From: Polyangium sp. 6x1
GTDB lineage: Bacteria > Myxococcota_A > Polyangia > Polyangiales > Polyangiaceae
Direction: 5' to 3'
DNA: 58,748 nt
NCBI RefSeq assembly: GCF_029946515.1
Contig: NZ_JARZHH010000069.1
Span: 1 to 58,748 of the forward strand
This document shows positions 34,920 to 41,886 of the stretch, piece by piece. The position numbers and the translations under genes are program-made. Positions within the stretch are counted from its first letter, which is position 1. Each line of letters opens with the position of its first letter. Under the pieces are notes generated by a model. That model made no database searches and was not told the origin of the DNA. It saw nothing but the letters and a program-made list of their open reading frames with translations.

Positions 34920-35392
34920 GATCGCCCCCGGACACCTGGCGCGGGGCGCGGCTCCTCGGGGATGTCGAAGTGCGCCACGAGCACCTCCAGACGAGCCTGA
35001 ATCTGCCCGCGGGCCGTGCGGAAACGCTCCAGCATTTGCTCGCGTGAGAGCGACGGATCGTCGCTCGCAGGATCGGGGATCGGCCAGTGGAGACGCGGAA
35101 CATTACCGAGGAAAACGGGGCAAACCTCCTCGGCGCAAAGCGTGATGACCATGTCGACCGACGCAGGATCGATCGTGTCCACCGACTTCGATGCGTGCGT
35201 GGTCAAGTCGATGCCGATCTCCTGCGTCACTTCGATGGCGAAGGGGTTGACGCGGGATGGGCTGCTACCAGCGCTCTGTACCCGGACGCGATCACCCAAA
35301 AGCTTCCGCGCGAGACCTTCCGCCATCTGACTGCGGGCCGAGTTCGCGACGCACAGAAAGAGAATGCTTTTGGGGGCAGACAGGGCGGTCAT
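34916..35392 (-). CDS. arsC: Arsenate reductase, low-molecular-weight phosphatase type
   Basis: 158 residues. The CX5R loop is at Cys14 (CVANSARS), and the redox Cys pair lies in TLCAEEVC. The acid Asp is in [10 protein letters not shown]. This is the LMW-PTP-like ArsC class, which reduces As(V) to As(III) using thioredoxin- or mycothiol/glutaredoxin-type electrons in the cytoplasm. The arsenite product would be exported by the Acr3 encoded just upstream. ATGA overlaps link it to both neighbours. Confidence 0.95.
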   Translation of the reverse strand: MTALSAPKSILFLCVANSARSQMAEGLARKLLGDRVRVQSAGSSPSRVNPFAIEVTQEIGIDLTTHASKSVDTIDPASVDMVITLCAEEVCPVFLGNVPRLHWPIPDPASDDPSLSREQMLERFRTARGQIQARLEVLVAHFDIPEEPRPAPGVRGRS

Positions 35393-36510
35393 CCGTGGAC
35401 CTCCGATTCCGTGGGGGGTGTTGCGCAGGGCGCTGGTACAACTTCAACGCCGCCCGGGAAGAACCGCTTGCCGAGCCAGAGTGCGACGTTGACGAGCCCG
35501 ATCAGGACGGGCACCTCGACGAGCGGCCCGATGACGGCCGCGAATGCCGCGCCGCTATGGATGCCGAACGTCGCGATGGCGACGGCGATGGCAAGCTCGA
35601 AGTTATTCGACGACGCCGTGAAAGAGAGCGTGGCGGCCTGCTTGTAGTCCGAGCCGACGCGCTTGCTCAGGAAGAACGAAACGAAGAACATCACGATGAA
35701 GTAGACCAGGAGCGGCACCGCGATGCGGAGTACGTCGAGGGGAAGCTGCACGATGGTCTCGCCCTTCAGGGAGAACATCACCACGATGGTGAAGAGCAGC
35801 GCAACGAGTGTGATCGGCCCGATACGCGGGACGAAATGGGTCTGATACCAGTCCGCGCCCTTGGACGACACGAGCACCCGGCGTGTGAGGAACCCCGCCG
35901 CGAACGGGACTCCAAGGTAGATGGCGACGCTCTTCGCGATCTCGATGATGGTGATGCTTACGACTGCGCCACCGAGCCCGAGCCACGAGGGCAGGAGCGT
36001 CGCGAAGAAATACGCGTACACCGAGAAAAATAGCACCTGGAAGATCGAGTTGAACGCGACCAAACCGGCGCAGTATTCGGTGTCCCCTTTCGCGAGGTCG
36101 TTCCAAACGATAACCATCGCGATACATCGTGCGAGCCCGATGAGGATGAGCCCCAGCATGTACTCGGGCTTGTCGCGCAGGAACAACACCGCCAGGCCGA
36201 ACATCAACGCCGGGCCGATGATCCAGTTCTGCACGAGCGACAGTGCCAGCACGCGCTTGTTGCGAAAGACCTTCCCGAGCTCCTCGTAGCGGACCTTCGC
36301 GAGCGGAGGATACATCATCACGACGAGCCCGATGGCGATCGGGATCGACGTCGTGCCCACGCTCAGGCGATTCAAAAGCGCCGTAAAACCGGGCGCCGCG
36401 TAGCCGAGGGCCACGCCGAGCCCCATCGCGAGAAAGATCCACAGCGTCAGGTAACGATCGAGGAAGGATAACTTGCGGGCAATGCCGCCCGCCGCCGTCG
36501 ACGTGTCCAT
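35389..36510 (-). CDS. acr3: Arsenite efflux permease, ACR3 family
   Basis: 373 residues from ATG 36510 (TGGAG upstream). Ten membrane helices; the conserved transport Cys129 lies in [18 protein letters not shown], the ACR3 signature in TM4. There is also a Glu-bearing TM9 segment ([20 protein letters not shown]). It extrudes As(III), and sometimes Sb(III), by proton antiport. It is the third gene of the operon after arsR and arsI, and its stop overlaps the arsC start. Confidence 0.95.
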   Translation of the reverse strand: MDTSTAAGGIARKLSFLDRYLTLWIFLAMGLGVALGYAAPGFTALLNRLSVGTTSIPIAIGLVVMMYPPLAKVRYEELGKVFRNKRVLALSLVQNWIIGPALMFGLAVLFLRDKPEYMLGLILIGLARCIAMVIVWNDLAKGDTEYCAGLVAFNSIFQVLFFSVYAYFFATLLPSWLGLGGAVVSITIIEIAKSVAIYLGVPFAAGFLTRRVLVSSKGADWYQTHFVPRIGPITLVALLFTIVVMFSLKGETIVQLPLDVLRIAVPLLVYFIVMFFVSFFLSKRVGSDYKQAATLSFTASSNNFELAIAVAIATFGIHSGAAFAAVIGPLVEVPVLIGLVNVALWLGKRFFPGGVEVVPAPCATPPTESEVHG

Positions 36511-36585
36511 TTGGCTCCAGCGTTGGAGAGGTGGCACGACGGCGACCCCTCACGGGAGGTCGCCGCCCGGCGTGTGGCTCGCCGA

Positions 36586-37083
36586 TTACTCCGCCGTCTT
36601 CGGACCGCAGCAGGACAATGCCGACGGCTTGACCTCGGGCTTCTCCGAGAGGGAGACGGGCGTGCAGCACGCGCTTGCGTCCTTTCGCAGCGCCGGGGAG
36701 TCGCCCATGACGGGCGCGTCCGCCTTGACGACGAACACCTCCCAGGAGTTACCGTCCGGGTCCTCGATCCACACCTTGTCCTGCACCGCATAGCAGCAGG
36801 ACGTCTCTTCCTCCGTCATCGTCTTCAGCCCCACGGCCTCGAAGCGGGTCTTCGCCTCGATGACGTCGTCCGTGGTCGCGACCTGGACGCCGAAGTGACT
36901 GGCGTTGACGCCTGTGCGGGGAGCCTCCTGCATCGTCAGATTGAGGGAGGGAATTTCGAGATCGAATTTCGCATATCCGGGACGCCGCTTCGTCGCTGCG
37001 ACGCCGAACGCCTTCTCGTAGAAGGCGACGGATTGGTCGATGTTGGTGACGTTCAGAGACACGTGGGGCTTGAGGACGTTCAT
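36586..37083 (-). CDS. arsI: ArsI/CadI-type VOC protein (C-As lyase family)
   Basis: 165 residues. Type I VOC fold with the vicinal Cys pair Cys96-Cys97 (ETSCCYAVQDKVW), which binds trivalent organoarsenicals in ArsI, and metal ligands near His7, His63 and Glu115 (NSWEVFV). ArsI is an Fe(II) dioxygenase that removes the methyl or phenyl group from trivalent organoarsenicals. CadI, a close relative, is known as a Cd-induced protein. An extra C-terminal tail holds two more Cys pairs (ACCTP, SCCGP), which may hand over or store the metal(loid). Confidence 0.88.
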   Translation of the reverse strand: MNVLKPHVSLNVTNIDQSVAFYEKAFGVAATKRRPGYAKFDLEIPSLNLTMQEAPRTGVNASHFGVQVATTDDVIEAKTRFEAVGLKTMTEEETSCCYAVQDKVWIEDPDGNSWEVFVVKADAPVMGDSPALRKDASACCTPVSLSEKPEVKPSALSCCGPKTAE

Positions 37084-37142
37084 GCGGGGTCTCCTTTCTT
37101 CCAAAAAACTCGAACCACGGCGCAAAAAAAGGGGGCGGCCTT

Positions 37143-37490
37143 TCAGCAGCAGCCACCCTTGCCGCCGCGCTTGCAGCAGTCCTCCCAGACGTAGTCGGTG
37201 AGGACGCGCAGCGCCGCGTAATCGGCGGCGTAGTAGTGGAACGTGCCTTCGAGGCGGGTCGTGAACAGGCCGGCTTCGACGAGCCGCTTCAGGTGATGGC
37301 TCAGGGTCGACGGCGGTAGATCGACGTGCGCCTGGATCTCGCCCGCGGACGTCCCCCCTTCGCCCCCCTGCACGACGAAGCGCAGGATCTGAAGGCGAAC
37401 GGGATGGCCGAGCGCGCTGAGCTGCTGGGCGTGACGATCTAGCTTCGAGGTCACGAGGCTATTTCTAACTTCCTCGAAGTAGGCTTGCAA
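37143..37490 (-). CDS. arsR: ArsR-family repressor with C-terminal Cys cluster
   Basis: 115 residues if the TTG at 37490 is the start; GTG 37454 would give 103 residues and leave the palindrome at 37468-37480 outside the gene. Winged HTH: LSALGHPVRLQILRF, then SAGEIQAHVDLPPSTLSHHLKRLVEAG. The metalloid site seems to be C-terminal (WEDCC and GGCC, four Cys), unlike the classic ELCVCDL site in the DNA-binding helix. It would release operator DNA on binding As(III) or Sb(III). First gene of the ars operon and divergent from the CPCG-peptide operon. Confidence 0.92.
   Translation of the reverse strand: MQAYFEEVRNSLVTSKLDRHAQQLSALGHPVRLQILRFVVQGGEGGTSAGEIQAHVDLPPSTLSHHLKRLVEAGLFTTRLEGTFHYYAADYAALRVLTDYVWEDCCKRGGKGGCC
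37468..37480. promoter_or_regulatory. Candidate ArsR operator palindrome
   Basis: ACTTC-CTC-GAAGT, a perfect 5-3-5 inverted repeat next to the alternative arsR start at 37454. Position and symmetry suit an autoregulatory operator. It falls within the coding frame if the upstream TTG is the true start. Confidence 0.4.
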
Positions 37491-37676
37491 GGGGCTTCTT
37501 CGAGAAACGTGGAAGTTGTCCCCGCCCGCGGGTCACCTGCGCGTACGAGGCAAGCGGTCCGAGCCGCTCTCCCTCGTGGTGCGGCGGAAAAAAGATCCTA
37601 GACCCGGTCACGCGGAGGCCGCCTCGCGCCTATCCGGATCGCCACGCTCGAAAGGCGCGGCAGATGGAGGAACACG

Positions 37677-37820
37677 ATGAAGACGATCCGAAACACGTTC
37701 GTGCGTGCCGTCACGGTCCTTTCGCTGATGGCCATGCCGGTCGGCGCCCTCGCGGACGCGGGCCCCTGCCCCTGTGGCACCTCGTGCCCGTGCGGCGCAG
37801 GCTGCCCCTGCGGGCACTGA
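37677..37820 (+). CDS. Small exported peptide with three CPCG repeats (metallothionein-like)
   Basis: 47 residues. GGAGG lies 6 nt before the ATG. Residues 1-26 are a signal peptide (KTIRNTFVR basic part, hydrophobic core, ALA cleavage site). The 21-residue mature part is DAGP, then CPCG three times (Cys31/33, 37/39, 43/45; period six) and ends in His47. Six Cys in 21 residues with C-x-C spacing is a soft-metal-binding pattern, but in an exported peptide rather than a cytoplasmic metallothionein. It is followed 44 bp later by an ECF sigma factor and a Cys-rich membrane protein, and diverges from the ars operon. I know no named family for it. Confidence 0.85.
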   Translation: MKTIRNTFVRAVTVLSLMAMPVGALADAGPCPCGTSCPCGAGCPCGH

Positions 37821-37864
37821 GACGAGAATCACGCATCGCCGGAGGACGGAAATAACGCCACGTG

Positions 37865-38407
37865 ATGGACCAGGACGAACGCGAACGACTGCACAGGGCG
37901 ATGGTTCGCCTCGCCGATGGGGATCGGAGTGCGTTCGAGCCGGTTCATGCAGCGATCTGGCCCGTCCTCCGGCGCTTCGCCGAGCGGGCGATGCCCAACC
38001 TGGCAGACGCCGAGGATGCCGCGCAATCGGCGTTGATCCGGGTGTTCTCGCGCGCGTCCGAGTTCGACGCGACGCGGGACGCGTGCTCCTGGATCCTGGG
38101 AATCGTGGCATACGAGTGCCGGACGCTGCGACAGAAGGCGCGTCGGCGCCGGGAGGATCCGGGCGGGCTCGACGAGCTCGGCCTGCGTGCTCCCACGGAG
38201 GAAGCAACCCCCGAGGAGCGTGTGATCGCGCAGGATTTACGGGAGGCTGCTCTCGAAGCGCTGGGAACACTGGGCGCAGAGGACGTCGATACATTGCGGC
38301 GGGTCCTCGCCGACGAGCGACCCGACGGCGCGACGTTCCGCAAGCGGGTCGAGCGCGCGATGCGGCGGCTGCGCGAGGCGTGGAGGGTGAAACATGGGAT
38401 GGAGTGA
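37865..38407 (+). CDS. ECF-type RNA polymerase sigma factor
   Basis: 180 residues from ATG 37865 (GTG 37862 is also possible). Region 2 is LADAEDAAQSALIRVFSRAS followed by DACSWILGIVAYECRTLRQ. Region 4 is weaker but in place (EDVDTLRRVLADERPDGATF, then RKRVERAMRRLREAW). There is no C-terminal extension. It redirects RNA polymerase to a small regulon, presumably including its own operon. It is preceded by the CPCG peptide gene and overlaps by 14 bp the gene of a membrane protein with anti-sigma features. Confidence 0.9.
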   Translation: MDQDERERLHRAMVRLADGDRSAFEPVHAAIWPVLRRFAERAMPNLADAEDAAQSALIRVFSRASEFDATRDACSWILGIVAYECRTLRQKARRRREDPGGLDELGLRAPTEEATPEERVIAQDLREAALEALGTLGAEDVDTLRRVLADERPDGATFRKRVERAMRRLREAWRVKHGME

Positions 38408-38948
38408 GCAAGAGCTCGCAGCGCGTGCGAGGCGCGCGTACGAGGTTGGAAGGCTGCGATCGGCGGCACCGATCCTCGTCTATCTCGCGCCGGTCGTGGC
38501 GCTCGCGCTCGTAGGCGGCAATGCGGAGCTCGCGTGGACGGTGGGGGTGGGCGCGGCGCTCGGGGTGTTCGCCGTGGGGCTCCTCTTTCGTGGAGGCGCG
38601 CTCGGACGTGCCGTGCGACCGGGGCTCATGGCCGGGGTGATTCCGCTCGTGGCCCCCCTCGTGCTCCGCGCGACGGGGCATTGCTGCATGGCGGGTGCGT
38701 GCTCGCCGTTATGCCTGCCGGTATGTACGAGTGCAGGACTCGTGGCCGGGATCATGGTTGGTCTTCGTGCGGCGAGCGAGAACGACGGACGGCGCAGCTT
38801 CACGCTGTCCGCATCGGTGATCGCGGCCTTGATGGGCGCGCTGGGATGCATGGGGATGGGGCTCGGGGCTGTGGGGGGTATGGCCGTGGCGCTCGCGCTC
38901 GGGTCCGCGCCGCTCGCGGTCATGGGCCTGCGGCTGCGCCGCGAGTGA
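38394..38948 (+). CDS. Polytopic membrane protein with Cys cluster, probable anti-sigma factor/metal sensor
   Basis: 184 residues with GGAGGG before the ATG; the first 14 bp overlap the sigma gene. The N-terminal 24 residues are cytoplasmic and charged (SEQELAARARRAYEVGRLR), as in DUF1109/NrsF-type anti-sigma factors. About six membrane helices follow. The loop after helix 3 carries His96 and Cys97, 98, 103, 107 and 111 (HCCMAGACSPLCLPVC), and Cys152 lies in the fifth helix. A membrane anti-sigma that senses metal through this cluster is inference from gene order, overlap and topology. Confidence 0.82.
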   Translation: MGWSEQELAARARRAYEVGRLRSAAPILVYLAPVVALALVGGNAELAWTVGVGAALGVFAVGLLFRGGALGRAVRPGLMAGVIPLVAPLVLRATGHCCMAGACSPLCLPVCTSAGLVAGIMVGLRAASENDGRRSFTLSASVIAALMGALGCMGMGLGAVGGMAVALALGSAPLAVMGLRLRRE

Positions 38949-38954
38949 ATGCTG

Positions 38955-39332
38955 CTATCGCGCAACGTCCCTGCGCGTCGTAGACGCCGCGGCGCTTTCG
39001 AGTTTTTCCCGTAGGTCCTCCGGGATGGGCATCGGGTCGAAGATGCCGACGTTCGCTCCCCCGGTATTGCCGAGCGGCGCGCGACCGAGCAGCGATCCCG
39101 GCGCGGCGAGCAGGAGACGGGGCAGTTGCCCGAGCATCTCGCGCACGTCCCTGCGCCGGAACGCAAAGCGGAACATGGACCAATGAACGCCGGTATGCGC
39201 GACAGCGAATGCCTGGCTCAGGATGTGAGCGCGCTCGAGCGCGCGCCACGCGGTCGCCATGTCGCCGCTCGCTTCGGCCGCTGCCGATGCGCCTAGCTCT
39301 GCCCTCAAAAGCTCAGCCATTTTCGTGTTCAT
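38955..39332 (-). CDS. DUF3703-family protein
   Basis: 125 residues. The helical N-terminus (MATAWRALERAHILSQAFAV, then HTGVHWSMF) and the C-terminal LGNTGGANVGIFDPMPIPEDL match the DUF3703 pattern as I remember it. The role is unknown. The conserved His/Trp set (RAHILSQ, HTGVHW) could bind a ligand. It converges on the Cys-rich membrane protein with a 6-bp gap, so it probably belongs to the same metal island. Confidence 0.75.
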   Translation of the reverse strand: MNTKMAELLRAELGASAAAEASGDMATAWRALERAHILSQAFAVAHTGVHWSMFRFAFRRRDVREMLGQLPRLLLAAPGSLLGRAPLGNTGGANVGIFDPMPIPEDLREKLESAAASTTRRDVAR

Positions 39333-39442
39333 ACGGAATCCGAAGCCGAAGGACAGGGAGATCGTCGCGTATTGCCCGGGCCTTTTCTTGCATCGAAGAC
39401 AGGGGACGCTCCAGGGCGCGCAGCAAGTTCATCAAGAGCCGG

Positions 39443-39829
39443 CTAATCCGTCGCACCCGCGGGCGCCACGGGCTTCACCTTCACGCTTTTGTACCGGGAC
39501 AACTCCACGAGCCCCGCCGGAGCGCCGCGTGGCTTCGAAACCTCGGACGCGCGGCAGAAATGCACCTCGACCTTCGGCGCGCCCCGCGCCTTCGAGTACC
39601 AGGCGGCCGCCGCGGCCGCGACCTCCACGACCGAGCGGGGGACCTCGACGCGATCGGGGTTCCGCACGACGACGTGGCTGCCCGGCGTCCCGCCCGCGAC
39701 ATGCAGCCACACGTCGTGCGGCTTCGCCACGTCGAACGTCAGGTAGTCGTTGTCCTCGGCGCCGCGGCCGATGAGGACTTCGAAGCCCTCCACGGTCACG
39801 GTGCGATACGGTCGTCCTTTGCTTCCCAC
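39443..39829 (-). CDS. Stand-alone NFACT-R (DUF814) domain protein
   Basis: 128 residues from GTG 39829. The core FEVLIGRGAEDNDYLTFDVA, PHDVWLHVAGGTPGSHVVV and AAWYSKARGAPKVEVHFCRA is the NFACT-R module found at the C-terminus of RqcH/NEMF/Tae2 ribosome quality-control proteins. Here it stands alone, without NFACT-N or coiled coil. It may bind RNA or ribosomes. Longer start positions would overlap the upstream gene. Confidence 0.82.
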   Translation of the reverse strand: MGSKGRPYRTVTVEGFEVLIGRGAEDNDYLTFDVAKPHDVWLHVAGGTPGSHVVVRNPDRVEVPRSVVEVAAAAAAWYSKARGAPKVEVHFCRASEVSKPRGAPAGLVELSRYKSVKVKPVAPAGATD

Positions 39830-39860
39830 GCGCGGAGTCTGCCTCGCGGCGAACCGAACC

Positions 39861-41309
39861 TCAAGACCAGGCGACGAGGCCGAGCTGCCGAAGGCACGGC
39901 GCGACGACCTCGCGCAGCGCCGAACGCCGGAGCGCGCCGAGCGTCCGCGAACCGAGCACGCCGAATTCCTCGTTTTCCACGGGGCCCGCCGGGGGATCCT
40001 TTTCATGCATCGCTCGGGCCCGCTCGAACGCCCGCGCGGCGGCGTCGCGCGCCTCGGGCCCGAACGCGTCGAGCGCCCATTGCAACGTTTTCCACGCGAG
40101 CGCCGCGTGTCGCGCCTCGTCCTCGGCGATCTGCGCGAGTGCGGCCCCGAGGCCCTCGTCCTTCACCGAGCGCGCGACCTCCTGCCCCTCGGCCGCGCCG
40201 AGCGTCTCGCCCACGCAGCCCTCCTCCACGAGCGACTCCACGAATGAAACGACATCCGTCGCGAGGCGCGCCGTCGCCTCCGGGAGTTTGTCTGGGCCGA
40301 TGATTCGCCCTCCGATCCGGGAGGCGATGGCGTATTCGATCCGCGCGTGCTCCACCTCGTCACGCGCGGCGTTTTGCGCCTCGGCGAGCAGCTCGGCGGG
40401 CGCGCCGAGCGCGAGGAGCTGGAGCGAGAAGCGCGCGAAGCTCGCGATCGAGGCGTGCTCCATCGCGGCGATGGCCGCGTGGTGCGCCGCGATCGCCTCG
40501 CGCGCATCCGCGCAGAGGTGCGTTGTATCGAAGACGAGCGGCGCACGCCAGTCGGCGCGGGCGCGGGGCCTTGCGGCGCGCGCCTCGCCTTCGACGACGA
40601 GGGGACGGCCGATCACGCAGGACATCCCCGCGCATTGCCAGGTCGGCGTCGCGCCCTTTGCGCCGATCGCCACGCAGGCCGACCCGCGCGTCGTGGCGGC
40701 CCCGCAGTCCGCGTCGCTCTTGCAGGTGTCCTCCTTGGTCCTGCAAGCGAGCGTGACCTGCTCGTAACATCCATTGTGATATGCCGACAAACCGCAGGTG
40801 CTCCCGCCGCAGTCAGCATCCGTGTTGCAGGAGGCCTCCGCGCAGACGGAGTTCCGCGCGCGCAGGGCACCCGTGCCCTTGCAGACGCAGGCCTTTCCGG
40901 CGCCGCAGTCGTCGTCGGACTCGCACGAATACGTGCAGCCGCAATACGTCCCGACCTGCCCGATCCCGCTCGTGCACTTGCCGTGCGGGTGCTCCGTGCA
41001 ATCGGCGTCCGTCTTGCAGGACTGATGCCTCTCCGTGCCCGCACAGGCGGCGATGTCGATCGTCGCGTCACACGTCACGCGGCTCGCGCGGTGGACGTTC
41101 CCGTTTTTCTCGGACACCCAGCCGCGCTTCGGCTTCGCCGGCTCGGGTTCGCCGTCGGGCGGAGGCTCCGCGGTCGCGCTCGCGGGCGACGTGGGGATGG
41201 CGACGACGGCGCCTTCGCCAGCGCCGGACGAGGCGGGAGGAGAGGCCGAGCACGCGGCTCCGCCGATCGCAGCGAGGAGGGAGAGGCGTAACGTTCGGTG
41301 ACGATCCAC
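39861..41309 (-). CDS. Cys-rich lipoprotein with ferritin-like diiron domain
   Basis: 482 residues from GTG 41309, with a TACGGT hexamer 6 nt before and no Shine-Dalgarno. The lipoprotein signal ends GAAC and is followed by a Pro/Glu linker. The Cys-rich part is CKTDADCTEHPHGKC, CESDDDCGAGKACVC, CNTDADCGGSTC and CKSDADCGAATT. The C-terminal four-helix domain (about 270-480) has EHASIASFARF, DEVEHARIEYA and EDEARHAALAW, the E...ExxH pairs of a diiron site. It is paralogous to the proteins at 46892 and 48258. An iron- or oxygen-handling role at the cell surface is inference. Confidence 0.85.
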   Translation of the reverse strand: MDRHRTLRLSLLAAIGGAACSASPPASSGAGEGAVVAIPTSPASATAEPPPDGEPEPAKPKRGWVSEKNGNVHRASRVTCDATIDIAACAGTERHQSCKTDADCTEHPHGKCTSGIGQVGTYCGCTYSCESDDDCGAGKACVCKGTGALRARNSVCAEASCNTDADCGGSTCGLSAYHNGCYEQVTLACRTKEDTCKSDADCGAATTRGSACVAIGAKGATPTWQCAGMSCVIGRPLVVEGEARAARPRARADWRAPLVFDTTHLCADAREAIAAHHAAIAAMEHASIASFARFSLQLLALGAPAELLAEAQNAARDEVEHARIEYAIASRIGGRIIGPDKLPEATARLATDVVSFVESLVEEGCVGETLGAAEGQEVARSVKDEGLGAALAQIAEDEARHAALAWKTLQWALDAFGPEARDAAARAFERARAMHEKDPPAGPVENEEFGVLGSRTLGALRRSALREVVAPCLRQLGLVAWS

Positions 41310-41315
41310 GCCGCG

Positions 41316-41321
41316 ACCGTA
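41316..41321 (-). promoter_or_regulatory. Candidate -10 (TACGGT) for a leaderless transcript
   Basis: Lies 6 nt before GTG 41309 on the minus strand, preceded by TGG (TGGTACGGT), with no Shine-Dalgarno. Confidence 0.4.
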
Positions 41322-41355
41322 CCACAGCTCCGCGCGGCGATGTCGCGCGTCGTGG

Positions 41356-41754
41356 CTACGAGGCGCGCGAGGGGGTCTTCGCGACGAGCGCGTCGCGGAT
41401 CTGCGCGAGCAGATCGTGATCCGACTCCTGCGGAAGCGCGGGGACGGCGGGCCGCGGGCGCCTCATCGCGTTGAGCGCCTTCACGAAGAGGAAGAGCGCG
41501 AATCCGACGATCACGAAATTGACCACGGCCGTGAGGAACTTCCCGTATTCGATCACGCCATTGCCGAGCTTCCACGTGAGCGCGTCGAAGTTCGGCTTGC
41601 CGAAGATCGCCGCGATCAGGTTCATCAGGATGCCGTTCGTGAAGGTCGTGACGACGGCATTGAACGAGGCACCGAGCACGACGGCGACCGCCAGGTCCAT
41701 CACGTTGCCGCGCGAGATGAACTCCTTGAATTCCTTGACGATGCCGTGTGCCAT
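41356..41754 (-). CDS. mscL: Large-conductance mechanosensitive channel
   Basis: 132 residues. EFISRGNVMDLAVAVVLGAS (amphipathic N-helix and pore TM1), FTNGILMNLIAAIFGKPNF, then TM2 FLTAVVNFVIVGFALFLFV and a C-terminal helix: all diagnostic of MscL. It opens under membrane tension to release solutes on osmotic downshock. It is monocistronic or co-directional with the ferritin-like gene 46 bp downstream. Confidence 0.97.
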   Translation of the reverse strand: MAHGIVKEFKEFISRGNVMDLAVAVVLGASFNAVVTTFTNGILMNLIAAIFGKPNFDALTWKLGNGVIEYGKFLTAVVNFVIVGFALFLFVKALNAMRRPRPAVPALPQESDHDLLAQIRDALVAKTPSRAS

Positions 41755-41886
41755 GACGAGCCTCCTCCCCAGCAATTTTGCACGGGACGTGCCACGGAGC
41801 GTCGGCCCGCCGGGTTCTGGAACACGTCGTGCAGCGGCCACGCCGGACCATGGCAGGTAAGCCCCCGACCCGTGAAGGAGGGCTCG

